From NCBI GenBank assembly GCA_036986135.1, contig BTQZ01000004.1, positions 1 through 64,000 on the forward strand: a stretch of 64,000 nt of DNA. Direction: 5' to 3'. Origin of the DNA: JADFRG01 sp036986135 (GTDB lineage Bacteria; Chloroflexota; Anaerolineae; Anaerolineales; E44-bin32). Of the stretch, positions 1-7,734 are shown piece by piece. The position numbers and the translations under genes were made by a program. The notes under the pieces were generated by a model that did not search any database, had not been told where the DNA came from, and worked only from the letters and a program-made list of their open reading frames with translations. Positions within the stretch are counted from its first letter, which is position 1; each line of letters begins with the position of its first letter.

Positions 1-30
1 GCATCAACAAACCGCTGCAAATCGCTTTCG

Positions 31-120
31 CGACAAATCGCCGCAATCGTTCCATCGACAAATCGCCGCAATCGTTCCATCGACAAGTCGCTGTAATCGT
101 TCCATCGACAAGTCGCTGTA
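31..120. repeat. 25-bp tandem repeat, three full copies and a partial one
   Basis: Units start at 31, 56 and 81, each 25 bases long, with a partial fourth from 106. Units 1 and 2 are identical and units 3 and 4 share changes. Bases 1-30 look like a decayed further unit. There are no spacers, so it is not a CRISPR array. It lies just beyond the terminator of the 6S-like RNA; function unknown. Confidence 0.85.
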
Positions 121-127
121 ACGACAA

Positions 128-154
128 ACCGGCGAGGGTCAAATCCTCGCCGGT
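128..154 (-). terminator. Rho-independent terminator candidate after the 6S-like RNA
   Basis: A perfect 10-bp stem (128-137 with 145-154) closes a 7-base loop. Read on the minus strand it is followed by TTGTCGTT, a weak U-tract. It sits a few bases past the predicted 3' end of the structured RNA, so it probably ends that transcript. Confidence 0.6.
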
Positions 155-159
155 GATAA

Positions 160-332
160 ATGTTCCCCACCGTGCCGTGTGCTGCTCGGTTTTGAACCTG
201 CTTCTGCAGGTGGGTCCCGGCAGATGGGCTCCGCCTTGGCCGAAGCCTATCGCGTACCCCATCGTAGCTCGAGTCCCCTATGTTTAATGTTGGCTCAAAA
301 CTTGGCGCAACATCACGTACACAGCAGGGGTT
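160..332 (-). ncRNA. ssrS: Candidate 6S RNA
   Basis: A roughly 170-nt RNA on the minus strand folds into a rod typical of 6S RNA, the regulator that mimics an open promoter and sequesters housekeeping RNA polymerase. The closing stem pairs 319-326 with 173-180 (8 bp, one wobble) plus CCCC at 327-330 with GGGG at 165-168. An unpaired region follows (302-318 against 181-188), resembling the central bubble. Beyond it 292-301 pairs with 189-198 (10 bp, one wobble). An apical arm pairs about 242-247 with 228-233, and a small hairpin lies at 197-212. A promoter (339-367) and terminator (128-154) bracket it. Position directly after aspS matches B. subtilis, where 6S-1 RNA lies in the aspS-yrvM intergenic region. 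The assignment rests on structure and synteny; no conserved 6S primary sequence was matched. Confidence 0.6.
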
Positions 333-338
333 GGACTC

Positions 339-367
339 TATATACCATGATCGGTCGGAGCCCGCAA
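339..367 (-). promoter_or_regulatory. Sigma70-type promoter of the 6S-like RNA
   Basis: On the minus strand TTGCGG (367-362) is separated by exactly 17 bases from TATATA (344-339). The predicted start falls near 332, the 5' base of the closing stem of the structured RNA. Confidence 0.6.
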
Positions 368-405
368 TGAACCCCGGGAATGGTGGATCCTCGAGTTCCG
401 CACGC

Positions 406-2172
406 TTAATCGACGATTCGGATGTGTAGTTCCTCCAGTTGTTTGGGGTCGATCGTGGAGGGCGCCTCGGCCATCACGTCCCGCGCGGCCTGATTCTTGG
501 GAAAGGCGATCACCTCTCGGATGTTTGGCTCCTTGGCCAGGATCATGCACAGCCGATCCAGCCCCGAGGCCACTCCTCCATGGGGTGGAGTTCCATACTC
601 AAAGGCGGTCAGCATGTGGCCAAAGCGATGCCTGGCCGTCTCCAGGTCCAGGCCGATCAGCTCAAAGATCTTCTCCTGCATCCCCCGGTCGTGGATTCGG
701 ATGCTGCCTCCCGCCGTTTCTTCTCCGTTCAGGACGACATCGTACTGTTGGCCCCGAACCCTGCCGGGGTCGGAATCCAGCAGCGGGAGGTCCTCCGGCA
801 TGGGCGCGGTGAAGAGATGATGGCTCGGATCCCAGCGCTCTGCGTCAGGATCCCACTGGACCAGCGGAAAGTCGACCACCCAGCAAAACGCCAGCATGTC
901 CGAACCATAGAGCTCGAGGCGAGCTCCCAAGTGCGCGCGGAGCCGGCTCAGCGACTCACGCACGATCTCCCGCTGGCCTGCCACAAACAGAAGCAGATCG
1001 CCTGGGTTCGCCTCCATCCGTTTGATGATGGCATCTGAGCGGTCGGAGGGTAGGAATTTAGCAAACGATGATCGGGGCTCGCCCGACTCCTGCGGCGCCA
1101 GGTAAGCCAGCCCCTGCGCCCCAAATGGCTTGATCATATCCGTCAATTCGTCGATCTCTCGCCGGCTGAAGTGCCCACATCCCTCGCAGTTGATCCCCCG
1201 CACCTCGCCTCCGCCGTCGACCGCCCCTTCAAACACCTTGAACCCGCTCCCCTCTGCCAGATCGGAGATATCCTTGATCTCTAAACCGAATCTCAGATCC
1301 GGGCGATCCGTGCCGAAACGATCCATCGACTCTTGATAGGTGAGGCGCGGCCACGGCTTTGCGAATACCGGTCGCTCAGGAAAAAGCTGCTCGACCAGCG
1401 ATGAATAAACTCCCTCGAGCAGCTGCATGACATCCTCGCGCTCTGCGAAGGACATCTCGATATCTAGCTGCGTGAACTCGGGTTGACGGTCGCCGCGCTG
1501 GTCCTCGTCACGGAAACAGCGCGCGATTTGGAAGTACCGTTCGGTTCCGGCCACCATCAGCAGCTGCTTGAGCTGCTGGGGCGACTGGGGCAGCGCGTAA
1601 GCCTCCCCCGGGTAGAGACGGGATGGCACCAGGTAGTCGCGCGCTCCTTCCGGAGTGGCCTTAAACAGGATCGGGGTCTCGATCTCCCAGAAGCCGCGCG
1701 CTCCGAGTTCGTCCCGGATGAACTGGATCACATTGTGCCGGAGTTCGAGGTTCCGCTGCAGGCGTTCTCTGCGCAGGTCAAGATAGCGATACTTCAGGCG
1801 CACCATTTCGTCCACCTCTGACTCTTCGCTGATCGTGAACGGCGGAGTCTTGGCCGGGTTGAGGACTTCGAGTTCTTTGATCTCGACCTCCACCTCGCCC
1901 GTCGGCAGGCTCGTGTTTTGCATGCCCTCCGGTCGCGCACGGACCTCCCCCACGATATGCAGCACCCATTCAGAACGGACCTGCTCGGCGATGGCGTGCA
2001 CCTCCTTCGAGAGCTCGGGGTTCGAGACGGTTTGAACCACGCCCGATCGATCGCGCAGGTCCACGAAGGTCAGCCCGCCGTGATCTCGCCTGCGATTGAC
2101 CCAGCCGGCCAGCTCGACCTGCTCGCCCACGTGCTCGGCACGAAGTTCGCCACAGCCATGTGTCTTGAACAT
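406..2172 (-). CDS. aspS: Aspartyl-tRNA synthetase, probably non-discriminating
   Basis: Charges tRNA-Asp (class II synthetase, cytosol). The 588 residues match the bacterial type: N-terminal anticodon-binding OB fold (about 1-110), class II core with motif 2 FRDED at 220-224, bacterial GAD insertion, and motif 3 GLDRLCMILA near the C-terminus. His31 and Gly83 are the pair described for non-discriminating AspRS of Pseudomonas aeruginosa, so it may also make Asp-tRNA-Asn for transamidation; that is inference. The ATG at 2172 follows GGGAGGCAAT. A terminator-like hairpin precedes the ribosome site and a 6S-like RNA gene follows the stop. Confidence 0.96.
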   Translation of the reverse strand: MFKTHGCGELRAEHVGEQVELAGWVNRRRDHGGLTFVDLRDRSGVVQTVSNPELSKEVHAIAEQVRSEWVLHIVGEVRARPEGMQNTSLPTGEVEVEIKELEVLNPAKTPPFTISEESEVDEMVRLKYRYLDLRRERLQRNLELRHNVIQFIRDELGARGFWEIETPILFKATPEGARDYLVPSRLYPGEAYALPQSPQQLKQLLMVAGTERYFQIARCFRDEDQRGDRQPEFTQLDIEMSFAEREDVMQLLEGVYSSLVEQLFPERPVFAKPWPRLTYQESMDRFGTDRPDLRFGLEIKDISDLAEGSGFKVFEGAVDGGGEVRGINCEGCGHFSRREIDELTDMIKPFGAQGLAYLAPQESGEPRSSFAKFLPSDRSDAIIKRMEANPGDLLLFVAGQREIVRESLSRLRAHLGARLELYGSDMLAFCWVVDFPLVQWDPDAERWDPSHHLFTAPMPEDLPLLDSDPGRVRGQQYDVVLNGEETAGGSIRIHDRGMQEKIFELIGLDLETARHRFGHMLTAFEYGTPPHGGVASGLDRLCMILAKEPNIREVIAFPKNQAARDVMAEAPSTIDPKQLEELHIRIVD

Positions 2173-2181
2173 ATTGCCTCC

Positions 2182-2221
2182 CTATAAAAACAACGCCGCC
2201 CGGAAGGCCTCTCGGGCGGCG
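2182..2221 (-). promoter_or_regulatory. Terminator-like hairpin in the aspS leader (possible attenuator)
   Basis: A perfect 9-bp G+C stem (2194-2202 with 2213-2221) is followed on the minus strand by TTGTTTTTAT and then directly by the aspS ribosome-binding site. With the promoter at 2329-2337 this gives a leader of about 150 nt ending in an intrinsic-terminator shape before the start codon, the layout of transcription attenuation. No T-box consensus was found, so the signal sensed is unknown. Confidence 0.6.
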
Positions 2222-2328
2222 GCGCAATTCTGGTTGAACTTAGCTAGCCTGCGCGCGTACCTACCCGATGGCTTTCGGGATTGTTATCGTTCGAATTGGC
2301 TCGGGTGTCCACACGCATCGCGGCGAAG

Positions 2329-2337
2329 ATTATAGCA
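2329..2337 (-). promoter_or_regulatory. Extended -10 promoter for aspS
   Basis: The minus strand reads TGCTATAAT, a perfect extended -10 element. No good -35 box lies 16-18 bases upstream, as is usual for extended -10 promoters. The predicted start is near 2322. Confidence 0.6.
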
Positions 2338-2532
2338 TGCGGCGCAAATCTGCCTTCGCCTCGCCCCTCGTTCTGCTCAGACAGCACGATGGCAGAGTCC
2401 GCGTAAGCTGGGATCTTCCATAGCTTCACTATCCAACGCACAAAAACAAGGGCAGGCCATCATACCGGAGATGTGACAATGATCTGCTGCAATGGCCCGC
2501 GCGGGCCCATATCCCAGATGCTTTTATTCATC

Positions 2533-2545
2533 GAAAGCGGCTTTC
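2533..2545. promoter_or_regulatory. Operator-like palindrome
   Basis: GAAAGC-G-GCTTTC is a perfect inverted repeat with 6-bp arms. It lies about 40 bp upstream of the promoter at 2580-2608 and shares the GAAAG/CTTTC half-sites of the palindrome at 2618-2632. Probably a distal site for the IclR regulator encoded next (inference). Confidence 0.5.
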
Positions 2546-2579
2546 ACTATATAAAACCAAAGATCCTCGAGTCCGTCGC

Positions 2580-2608
2580 TTGACGGCACGGAAATATGCT
2601 GCTATGCT
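2580..2608 (+). promoter_or_regulatory. Promoter of the IclR/sugar operon
   Basis: TTGACG (2580-2585) and TATGCT (2603-2608) are 17 bp apart. The start would be near 2615, touching the operator at 2618-2632, so a bound regulator there should block initiation. The leader to the IclR start is about 240 nt. Confidence 0.6.
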
Positions 2609-2617
2609 TTCGTACAA

Positions 2618-2647
2618 TGAAAGTCACTTTCAATAGTCGAAAGTTTC
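2618..2647. promoter_or_regulatory. Operator-like palindrome pair over the transcription start
   Basis: TGAAAGT-C-ACTTTCA (2618-2632) is a perfect 15-bp palindrome and GAAAGTTTC (2639-2647) a second, shorter one. IclR and KdgR sites of the IclR family are imperfect palindromes with TGAAA/TTTCA-like halves, so these are good candidates for autoregulation by the adjacent IclR protein (inference). Confidence 0.55.
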
Positions 2648-2855
2648 ACCGTTGCGTATTCTGCCCTTTTAGGACTTGATCCGTCGCTCCAATTCCGATG
2701 TCGCACTCGGTCGAATCAGATAGTGGATTCTCTTCGATCGATAGCTGCTCCGCTCTCAGGATCGCTACCGATGCGTGAGCTAGAGGATTGATTCCTACAT
2801 TACTACCCGCCCGCGGGACGCAGGTTCGGAAGTGCGCCGGAGGCAAGAGGGGAGG

Positions 2856-3680
2856 ATGATGCAAGAGACCCACAGCCGCTACAACATCCGTGTGCTCGAG
2901 CGAGCCATCGCGCTGCTATCGCTGCTCTCTGACGGCCAAGCGAAGAGGCTGCCCGAGCTCGCCGAAAGCATCGAGCTGAGCGAGAGCTCCACTTACCGGC
3001 TGCTCTCTACGCTCACCAGCCACGACTATGTGGCCCACGACAAAGGCAGGGGTGGTTATCGCCTCGGGCTGGCCTGTCTCGAGCTGGCCCGCGCCTATCA
3101 GGCCGGAAGCGACATGCGCCAGATCGCACTCCCGGAACTTGAAGCATTGCGAGATGAAACTTCCGAGACGGTGCACTTCGGGCTGCTCGCAGACATGGAG
3201 GTGGTCTACCTGGAAAAGCTACCCGGATTGCACGCCATCGGGATCATGTCCTCTCAGGTGGGTGGGCGATCACCCTCATACTGTACAGGCCTCGGAAAAG
3301 CGCTGATTGCCTACCTCGATCAGGAAGTCGTGAAGGCGCACTTCCACGGGCAAGCGCTTCACCGATTCACTCCCAACACCATTACAAACCTCGGCGAACT
3401 TATCCCCCACCTGGGTCGTATCAAGCAGCAAGGTTATGCCCTTGATATGGAGGAGCACGAACCGGAGGTCCGCTGCGTCGCGGCCCCGGTCTTTGAGGCA
3501 AGCGGCGAAGTGGTGGCGGCCGTGAGCGTCAGCGGGCCTGCCGGTCGAGTTAAGTCATTAATGGACGAGCAGGATTTAGTCGGCAGGACGGTGCGTGCCT
3601 CGCAAAGCATCTCACGGGATTTGGGATATATCGAGGCGCGAGCAGCTAGCGTATCCAGCAAGGAGACTGCGCATGGGTAA
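2856..3680 (+). CDS. IclR-family transcriptional regulator
   Basis: Probable local regulator of the sugar operon. The N-terminal winged helix-turn-helix (about residues 12-70) is followed by the IclR effector domain (about 80-265), which in this family binds small acids or sugar derivatives and mediates oligomerisation. The reading frame is open from a GTG at 2832, but ATG codons at 2856/2859 just after AGGGGAGG are more likely starts; the choice is uncertain. The stop overlaps the start of the next gene by 8 bases, so the two are cotranslated. The effector may be a keto-deoxy sugar acid, judged only from the neighbouring kinase and aldolase. Confidence 0.9.
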   Translation: MMQETHSRYNIRVLERAIALLSLLSDGQAKRLPELAESIELSESSTYRLLSTLTSHDYVAHDKGRGGYRLGLACLELARAYQAGSDMRQIALPELEALRDETSETVHFGLLADMEVVYLEKLPGLHAIGIMSSQVGGRSPSYCTGLGKALIAYLDQEVVKAHFHGQALHRFTPNTITNLGELIPHLGRIKQQGYALDMEEHEPEVRCVAAPVFEASGEVVAAVSVSGPAGRVKSLMDEQDLVGRTVRASQSISRDLGYIEARAASVSSKETAHG

Positions 3681-4353
3681 GAACGTATTGCCGCGTGAAG
3701 CTGTACCGGATCCAGAGATCGTGAAGGGTTTCGTGGATTTGCTTGAGATCTACAGCCCGTCTTGTGTAGTTGCCGATGCTCAAGAACGGGCGGGTGTCAT
3801 GCACAGCGATATTCGTCCCCTGACCAAAAGCGTGCGTTTTGCCGGCCCAGCCCTGACCGTGCGGCTGGAGCCCGGGAATCAGGTGGACTGCCTCGACGCA
3901 TTGTCGGTCGCCGAATCCGGCGACGTCATCGTCGTCGATGCCGCCGGCGAAACCGAAACCTCGATCTGGGGCGGGCTGATGGCCGGTCTTAGCCAGATGA
4001 AAGGCGTAGTAGGCGCGGTGGTCGACGGCGCCATTCGCGATACGGACGAGATCCGTGATCTCGGCTTCCACATTTTCTCCAAGGCCATCGTCCCACGCTC
4101 CACACACACCCCCTTCTCCGGCCGCATGGAGCCGCTTGAGATCAATGTTCCTATTCAGTGCGGCGGGGTGATCGTCAACCCGGGGGATATCGTCGTTGGT
4201 GATGAGGTCGGGGTGACGGTCGTGGCCTTGCCGGCCGCGGAGCGAATCCTGCGCGCGGCGCAGGAGCAAGCTGAAAAGGAAGAAGAGACCCGCAAGCGCA
4301 TCAAGGAAGGGAAATCGGTCGAGGAGCTGCTGGCCGAGTTTGGCAGGTTGTAG
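3673..4353 (+). CDS. RraA-like protein (possible class II pyruvate aldolase or decarboxylase)
   Basis: 226 residues of the RraA/4-hydroxy-4-methyl-2-oxoglutarate aldolase fold. The signature GVVGAVVDGAIRD around residues 115-127 supplies the Arg-Asp pair that holds metal and substrate in aldolase members. The ATG at 3673 lies 8 bases after AAGGAG and overlaps the regulator gene. A charged helical C-terminal tail (about 195-226) is longer than in classical RraA. In a sugar-acid operon an aldolase, decarboxylase or similar enolate chemistry is more plausible than RNase E inhibition; the substrate is unknown. Confidence 0.8.
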   Translation: MGKNVLPREAVPDPEIVKGFVDLLEIYSPSCVVADAQERAGVMHSDIRPLTKSVRFAGPALTVRLEPGNQVDCLDALSVAESGDVIVVDAAGETETSIWGGLMAGLSQMKGVVGAVVDGAIRDTDEIRDLGFHIFSKAIVPRSTHTPFSGRMEPLEINVPIQCGGVIVNPGDIVVGDEVGVTVVALPAAERILRAAQEQAEKEEETRKRIKEGKSVEELLAEFGRL

Positions 4354-4433
4354 CCGCGACGCTAGCCGCCCGGATCAGCTGGTGGCGGAGCGGAAAGCGG
4401 CCGGCGACCTGCGAAGACAGATGAGGAGAGCAT

Positions 4434-5612
4434 ATGACCGAAGTTGACAATCTGAGACGGGACCGACTCCGGGAGAGGATGACGGAAGCAGGGCTGGAAG
4501 CAGTCATTTGCAAGCTTCCGGAGAATGTCGTCTACCTGACTAACTACTGGCCCCACCATGGTTTTTCCGTCGCGGCTTTCACGAACGAGGGCCAGGCGGT
4601 GCTTTTCCTGCCTGAAATCGAGGAGGACTACGCCGACCCCGATTGGGCGGAGGTCTCTACATTTGGCTGGGGCCTGCTCAAGGACGGCGATCTTTACGAT
4701 AGCTACGCTGCGATTCTGGACGAGATCAAGACTCGACTGAGGCTCAGCAATTCAAAGATCGGAGTGGAGCGCGATCTGGAGATCACCGGCCCCACCTATC
4801 GCATGGCAGAGCCGGTCGTGCCCGGCGGCCTTTGGTCTGACTTGTTGGAGCAGGCGTTTTCTAGCGCAGACCTGTCGGATGTGTCTGGCCTGATCGCCGG
4901 CGCACGGGCGGTCAAGACGCCCTATGAGCTCCAGAGACTGCGAACCGCAAACTCGATCGCGGAGATCGGGATGAGGGCCTTTGTCGAGCAGCTAACCTCG
5001 GGCATGACGGAGGTTGAAGTGGGGGCGCTCGTGGAAGCGAAGATCCGGGCCGAGGGCCCGGGGGTCGACGGCGCGCGGTTGGTGCGCCCTTCCGCAGAAG
5101 TAGGCGCCGGCCCGGTCGGCAGCACCAAAGGCACCCTGCTAGTGCCGTCCACAACTCGCGTAATCAACGAGGGAGACATCGTGATGGTCGAGCTGGCCAC
5201 CGTGGTAGACGGCTACTGGTCGGATCTGACCTGGGTGTCGGTGGCGGGCGAACCGAACGATCGACAGCGCGAGGTATACAACGCGGTGCTCGAAGCCCAG
5301 CAGGCGGCTGCATCCAGGATGGTCGCAGGGGCATCCTTTTCGGACCCGGACAGTGCCGCGCGGAAGGTGCTCGACAGCGCGGAACTGGGCGAGTATTTCG
5401 TCCATATCACGGGCCACGCGGTCGGCTACCGTTATCACGAATTCATCCCGTTCCTCATGCCCGGCGCCGAAGGCACGCTGGAGCAGGGGATGGTCAGCAG
5501 CGTGGAGCCGGGCGTGTACATCCCGAATTTCGGCGGCATCCGGATCGAAGACAACGTAGCCGTGGGCGCGGAGGAACCGGACTTCCTTTCGACTCCCCGC
5601 GAGCCCTGGTAG
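4434..5612 (+). CDS. M24 (Xaa-Pro peptidase/creatinase fold) protein with a substituted metal ligand
   Basis: 392 residues: creatinase-type N-terminal domain (about 1-135) and pita-bread domain (about 150-385). Ligand-like residues are Asp264 (GYWSDLTW), His328 (TGHAVGYRYHE), Glu358 (SVEPGVY) and Glu372 (RIEDN). The first metal-binding Asp of true aminopeptidases is Glu253 (VMVELATV), so a two-metal site may be altered and a creatinase-like hydrolase is possible. The start is set by GAGGAG upstream. Its place among sugar-acid genes is unexplained; it could cleave an amide or imino conjugate of the substrate (inference). Confidence 0.85.
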   Translation: MTEVDNLRRDRLRERMTEAGLEAVICKLPENVVYLTNYWPHHGFSVAAFTNEGQAVLFLPEIEEDYADPDWAEVSTFGWGLLKDGDLYDSYAAILDEIKTRLRLSNSKIGVERDLEITGPTYRMAEPVVPGGLWSDLLEQAFSSADLSDVSGLIAGARAVKTPYELQRLRTANSIAEIGMRAFVEQLTSGMTEVEVGALVEAKIRAEGPGVDGARLVRPSAEVGAGPVGSTKGTLLVPSTTRVINEGDIVMVELATVVDGYWSDLTWVSVAGEPNDRQREVYNAVLEAQQAAASRMVAGASFSDPDSAARKVLDSAELGEYFVHITGHAVGYRYHEFIPFLMPGAEGTLEQGMVSSVEPGVYIPNFGGIRIEDNVAVGAEEPDFLSTPREPW

Positions 5613-5628
5613 GCAAGCCGGGGGATCT

Positions 5629-5653
5629 CCGCTGATTGCGCCAAGATCAGCGG
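5629..5653. other. Intercistronic hairpin
   Basis: Perfect 8-bp stem (5629-5636 with 5646-5653), 9-base loop, no U-tract. It lies between the M24 and dehydrogenase genes and may tune mRNA processing or stability. Confidence 0.45.
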
Positions 5654-5681
5654 CCCATGGTCCATTTGTAGGAGAGGAACC

Positions 5682-6452
5682 ATGAAACTAGAAGGCAAGG
5701 CGGCCATAGTGACCGGCGCCGCCAAGGGAATTGGCTGGGGGATCGCTAAGGTATTCCTCGAGGAAGGCGCGCAGGTCGCGCTCGTTGACTGGGACGTGGA
5801 GACCGGAGAAGCCAGCACGGCTACTTTCAAGGAAGCAGGCGGTGAGGCGATCTTCATCGAATGCGACGTATCCAACGAAGAACAGGTCAAAGCCATGGTC
5901 GCTCAGGCGGTCGAGGCCCTCGGCGGGCTCGACATTCTGGTCAACAACGCCGGAGTAGGTATCTACACGCCGGTCCTTGAGACTAGCAGCGAAGACTGGG
6001 ACCACTGCCTGGCGGTGAATCTCAAAGGCGGCTTTCTGTGCTCCAAATACGCCATCCCACACATGCAAAAGGCCGGAAAGGGCGCCATCGTCAACATCTC
6101 TTCCGTCCACTCTCACGCCACCGTTAACGGAGTGGCTCCCTACGCGGCCTCTAAGGGCGGACTGACCGCCCTCACGCGCAACATGGCTATCGACTACGGG
6201 CCGACGATCCGCGTGAACGCGATCGCGCCCGGCTGGGTGCTCACACCGTTGATCCAAGGAATTTTCGACAGCCATGACGATTCAGCCGAGCAGCAGCGCC
6301 TGGTAGAGGAGCGGCAAGTCATGAAGCGTATCGGCCGGCCGGAGGATATTGGCTATGCGGCCGCGTTCCTGGCCAGCGACGAGTCAAGCTTCATCACCGG
6401 CACCCAGTTGTTCGTGGATGGCGGCCTGACTGCGCAGCTCGAATCCTGGTAG
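5682..6452 (+). CDS. Short-chain dehydrogenase/reductase, probable sugar dehydrogenase
   Basis: 256 residues, the usual length of a classical SDR. Cofactor motif TGAAKGIG at 11-18, NNAG at 88-91, and the catalytic set Ser140/141, Tyr154, Lys158 (YAASK). An Asp just after the second strand (VDWD, about residue 36) suggests NAD rather than NADP. In the operon it would oxidise the imported sugar to a lactone or a hydroxyl of a sugar acid to a keto group. Substrate not predictable; 3-oxoacyl reductase activity is unlikely in this context. Confidence 0.9.
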   Translation: MKLEGKAAIVTGAAKGIGWGIAKVFLEEGAQVALVDWDVETGEASTATFKEAGGEAIFIECDVSNEEQVKAMVAQAVEALGGLDILVNNAGVGIYTPVLETSSEDWDHCLAVNLKGGFLCSKYAIPHMQKAGKGAIVNISSVHSHATVNGVAPYAASKGGLTALTRNMAIDYGPTIRVNAIAPGWVLTPLIQGIFDSHDDSAEQQRLVEERQVMKRIGRPEDIGYAAAFLASDESSFITGTQLFVDGGLTAQLESW

Positions 6453-6459
6453 GGGCACG

Positions 6460-7614
6460 ATGATGCCGGCTGTCCCATACGACATTACGACCGATGATTT
6501 GTCGGCCTTTGAGGGATCGAGCCCTGCCTTCGTTGGTCTGGGCGAAACGATGCTGCGCGATACGCCGGATGACCTTGAGCGGCCGGAACGTACTCGGCGC
6601 GTGCTGCTGTCGTTCGCTGGCTCCGAATTCACCCTGGCGGTCGCACTGGCTCGTTTCGGAATTCCCTCCGCCTACGTTACGCGCGTTCCGGATAATCCTT
6701 ACGGGTGGCTGCTGCGCGAAACCGCGCGTGGTCAGGGCGTGAATACCGACTTCATCGCCTGGGCGCCCAAGGCTGAACCCATGGGTCGCTTCATTTACGA
6801 GATCGGGCGCACCCCTCGCAAGAATACCGGCTGGTATCAGCGCATGTACTCAGCGGCCAGCCGGCTCGGCCCAGGCATGGTGGATTGGTCTGTTGCGCTC
6901 AAGGATTGCCGGCTGTTCCACACATCGGGGATTACGTTCGGCTTGGCAACCCACAGCGGTTACGAACAGAATTACCTGTTGGACGCCTTTCATGAGGCGA
7001 TGCAGGCCAAGCCAGCGGGCTGCCGCATCGGACTCGACTTCAACTACCGGGCCACTCTCTGGAGTCCGGAGCAGTGCCGGGAGATCATGACACCGCTCAT
7101 CACCGAGCACGTGGACGTCTTCGTCACCACCATCGAGGATATGGCCAAGATCTACGAAATTGGTTGTGGCCAGTACAACTCGGAACAAATCGTGAAAGGC
7201 GATATCGGTGAGCTCCGCGACGAGGACCTGCGAGCCTTTTGCTCGGAGTTGGCCGAGCGCTTCGAGGCACAGATCGTCGCCATCACGATTCGTTACCCGG
7301 ATACATTCGAGCAGCATCGGTGGGAGTCGGCCGCCATGGATCGAGACGGGCGCTTTGTCCGTTCCCCTGCTATCCGACCCATCACGCTATGGGATCGGCT
7401 TGGCGGAGGTGACACTTGGAACGGCGGCTTTTACTACGGATTGCTCACCGACGGGTTCGACTCGGCCGGCATTCAAAAAGGGCTTCTTGTTGGAGACGCG
7501 GCCACCCGGCTGAAGCAGACCCTAATGTTCGATCTTCCGATCGTGACCAAAGCGGAAGTACAGGCATTGCTTAATACCGACGTGCTTGGAGGCGGAAAGC
7601 GCACGGTGCGTTGA
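6460..7614 (+). CDS. kdgK: PfkB-family sugar kinase, 2-keto-3-deoxygluconate kinase-like
   Basis: 384 residues, longer than typical KDG kinases (about 310-340). N-terminal VGLGETMLRDTP is the start of the PfkB fold; WDRLGGGDTWNGG at 311-323 carries the anion-hole glycines and catalytic base Asp318. It would phosphorylate a 2-keto-3-deoxy sugar acid, feeding the KDPG aldolase at the operon's end. It begins 7 bases after the dehydrogenase stop. Fructokinase or another ribokinase-like activity cannot be excluded; the downstream aldolase is the main argument. Confidence 0.8.
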   Translation: MMPAVPYDITTDDLSAFEGSSPAFVGLGETMLRDTPDDLERPERTRRVLLSFAGSEFTLAVALARFGIPSAYVTRVPDNPYGWLLRETARGQGVNTDFIAWAPKAEPMGRFIYEIGRTPRKNTGWYQRMYSAASRLGPGMVDWSVALKDCRLFHTSGITFGLATHSGYEQNYLLDAFHEAMQAKPAGCRIGLDFNYRATLWSPEQCREIMTPLITEHVDVFVTTIEDMAKIYEIGCGQYNSEQIVKGDIGELRDEDLRAFCSELAERFEAQIVAITIRYPDTFEQHRWESAAMDRDGRFVRSPAIRPITLWDRLGGGDTWNGGFYYGLLTDGFDSAGIQKGLLVGDAATRLKQTLMFDLPIVTKAEVQALLNTDVLGGGKRTVR

Positions 7615-7734
7615 TTAGCGTACCGCTGTTGATCATGAATGAGAAGGGAGGTGGCCGGCGCTGAGACTCTGAGGGTTAGGCTACCAGTACCTCTGATTCG
7701 ATTCCGCGGTGAGGAGAAGAAGAAAGGAACTTGA

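Noticed and set aside
31..120. CRISPR array
   Set aside because: Units are contiguous without spacers and no cas genes are present.
160..340. SRP (4.5S) RNA or tmRNA
   Set aside because: The GGAAGG...AGCAGCC SRP loop and the tRNA-like TTCGA region of tmRNA are absent; the fold fits 6S better.
2173..2337. T-box riboswitch for aspS
   Set aside because: GGGTAGGTACGCGCG only vaguely resembles the AGGGTGGNACCGCG core, the UGGN bulge is missing and no specifier loop with GAC was recognised.
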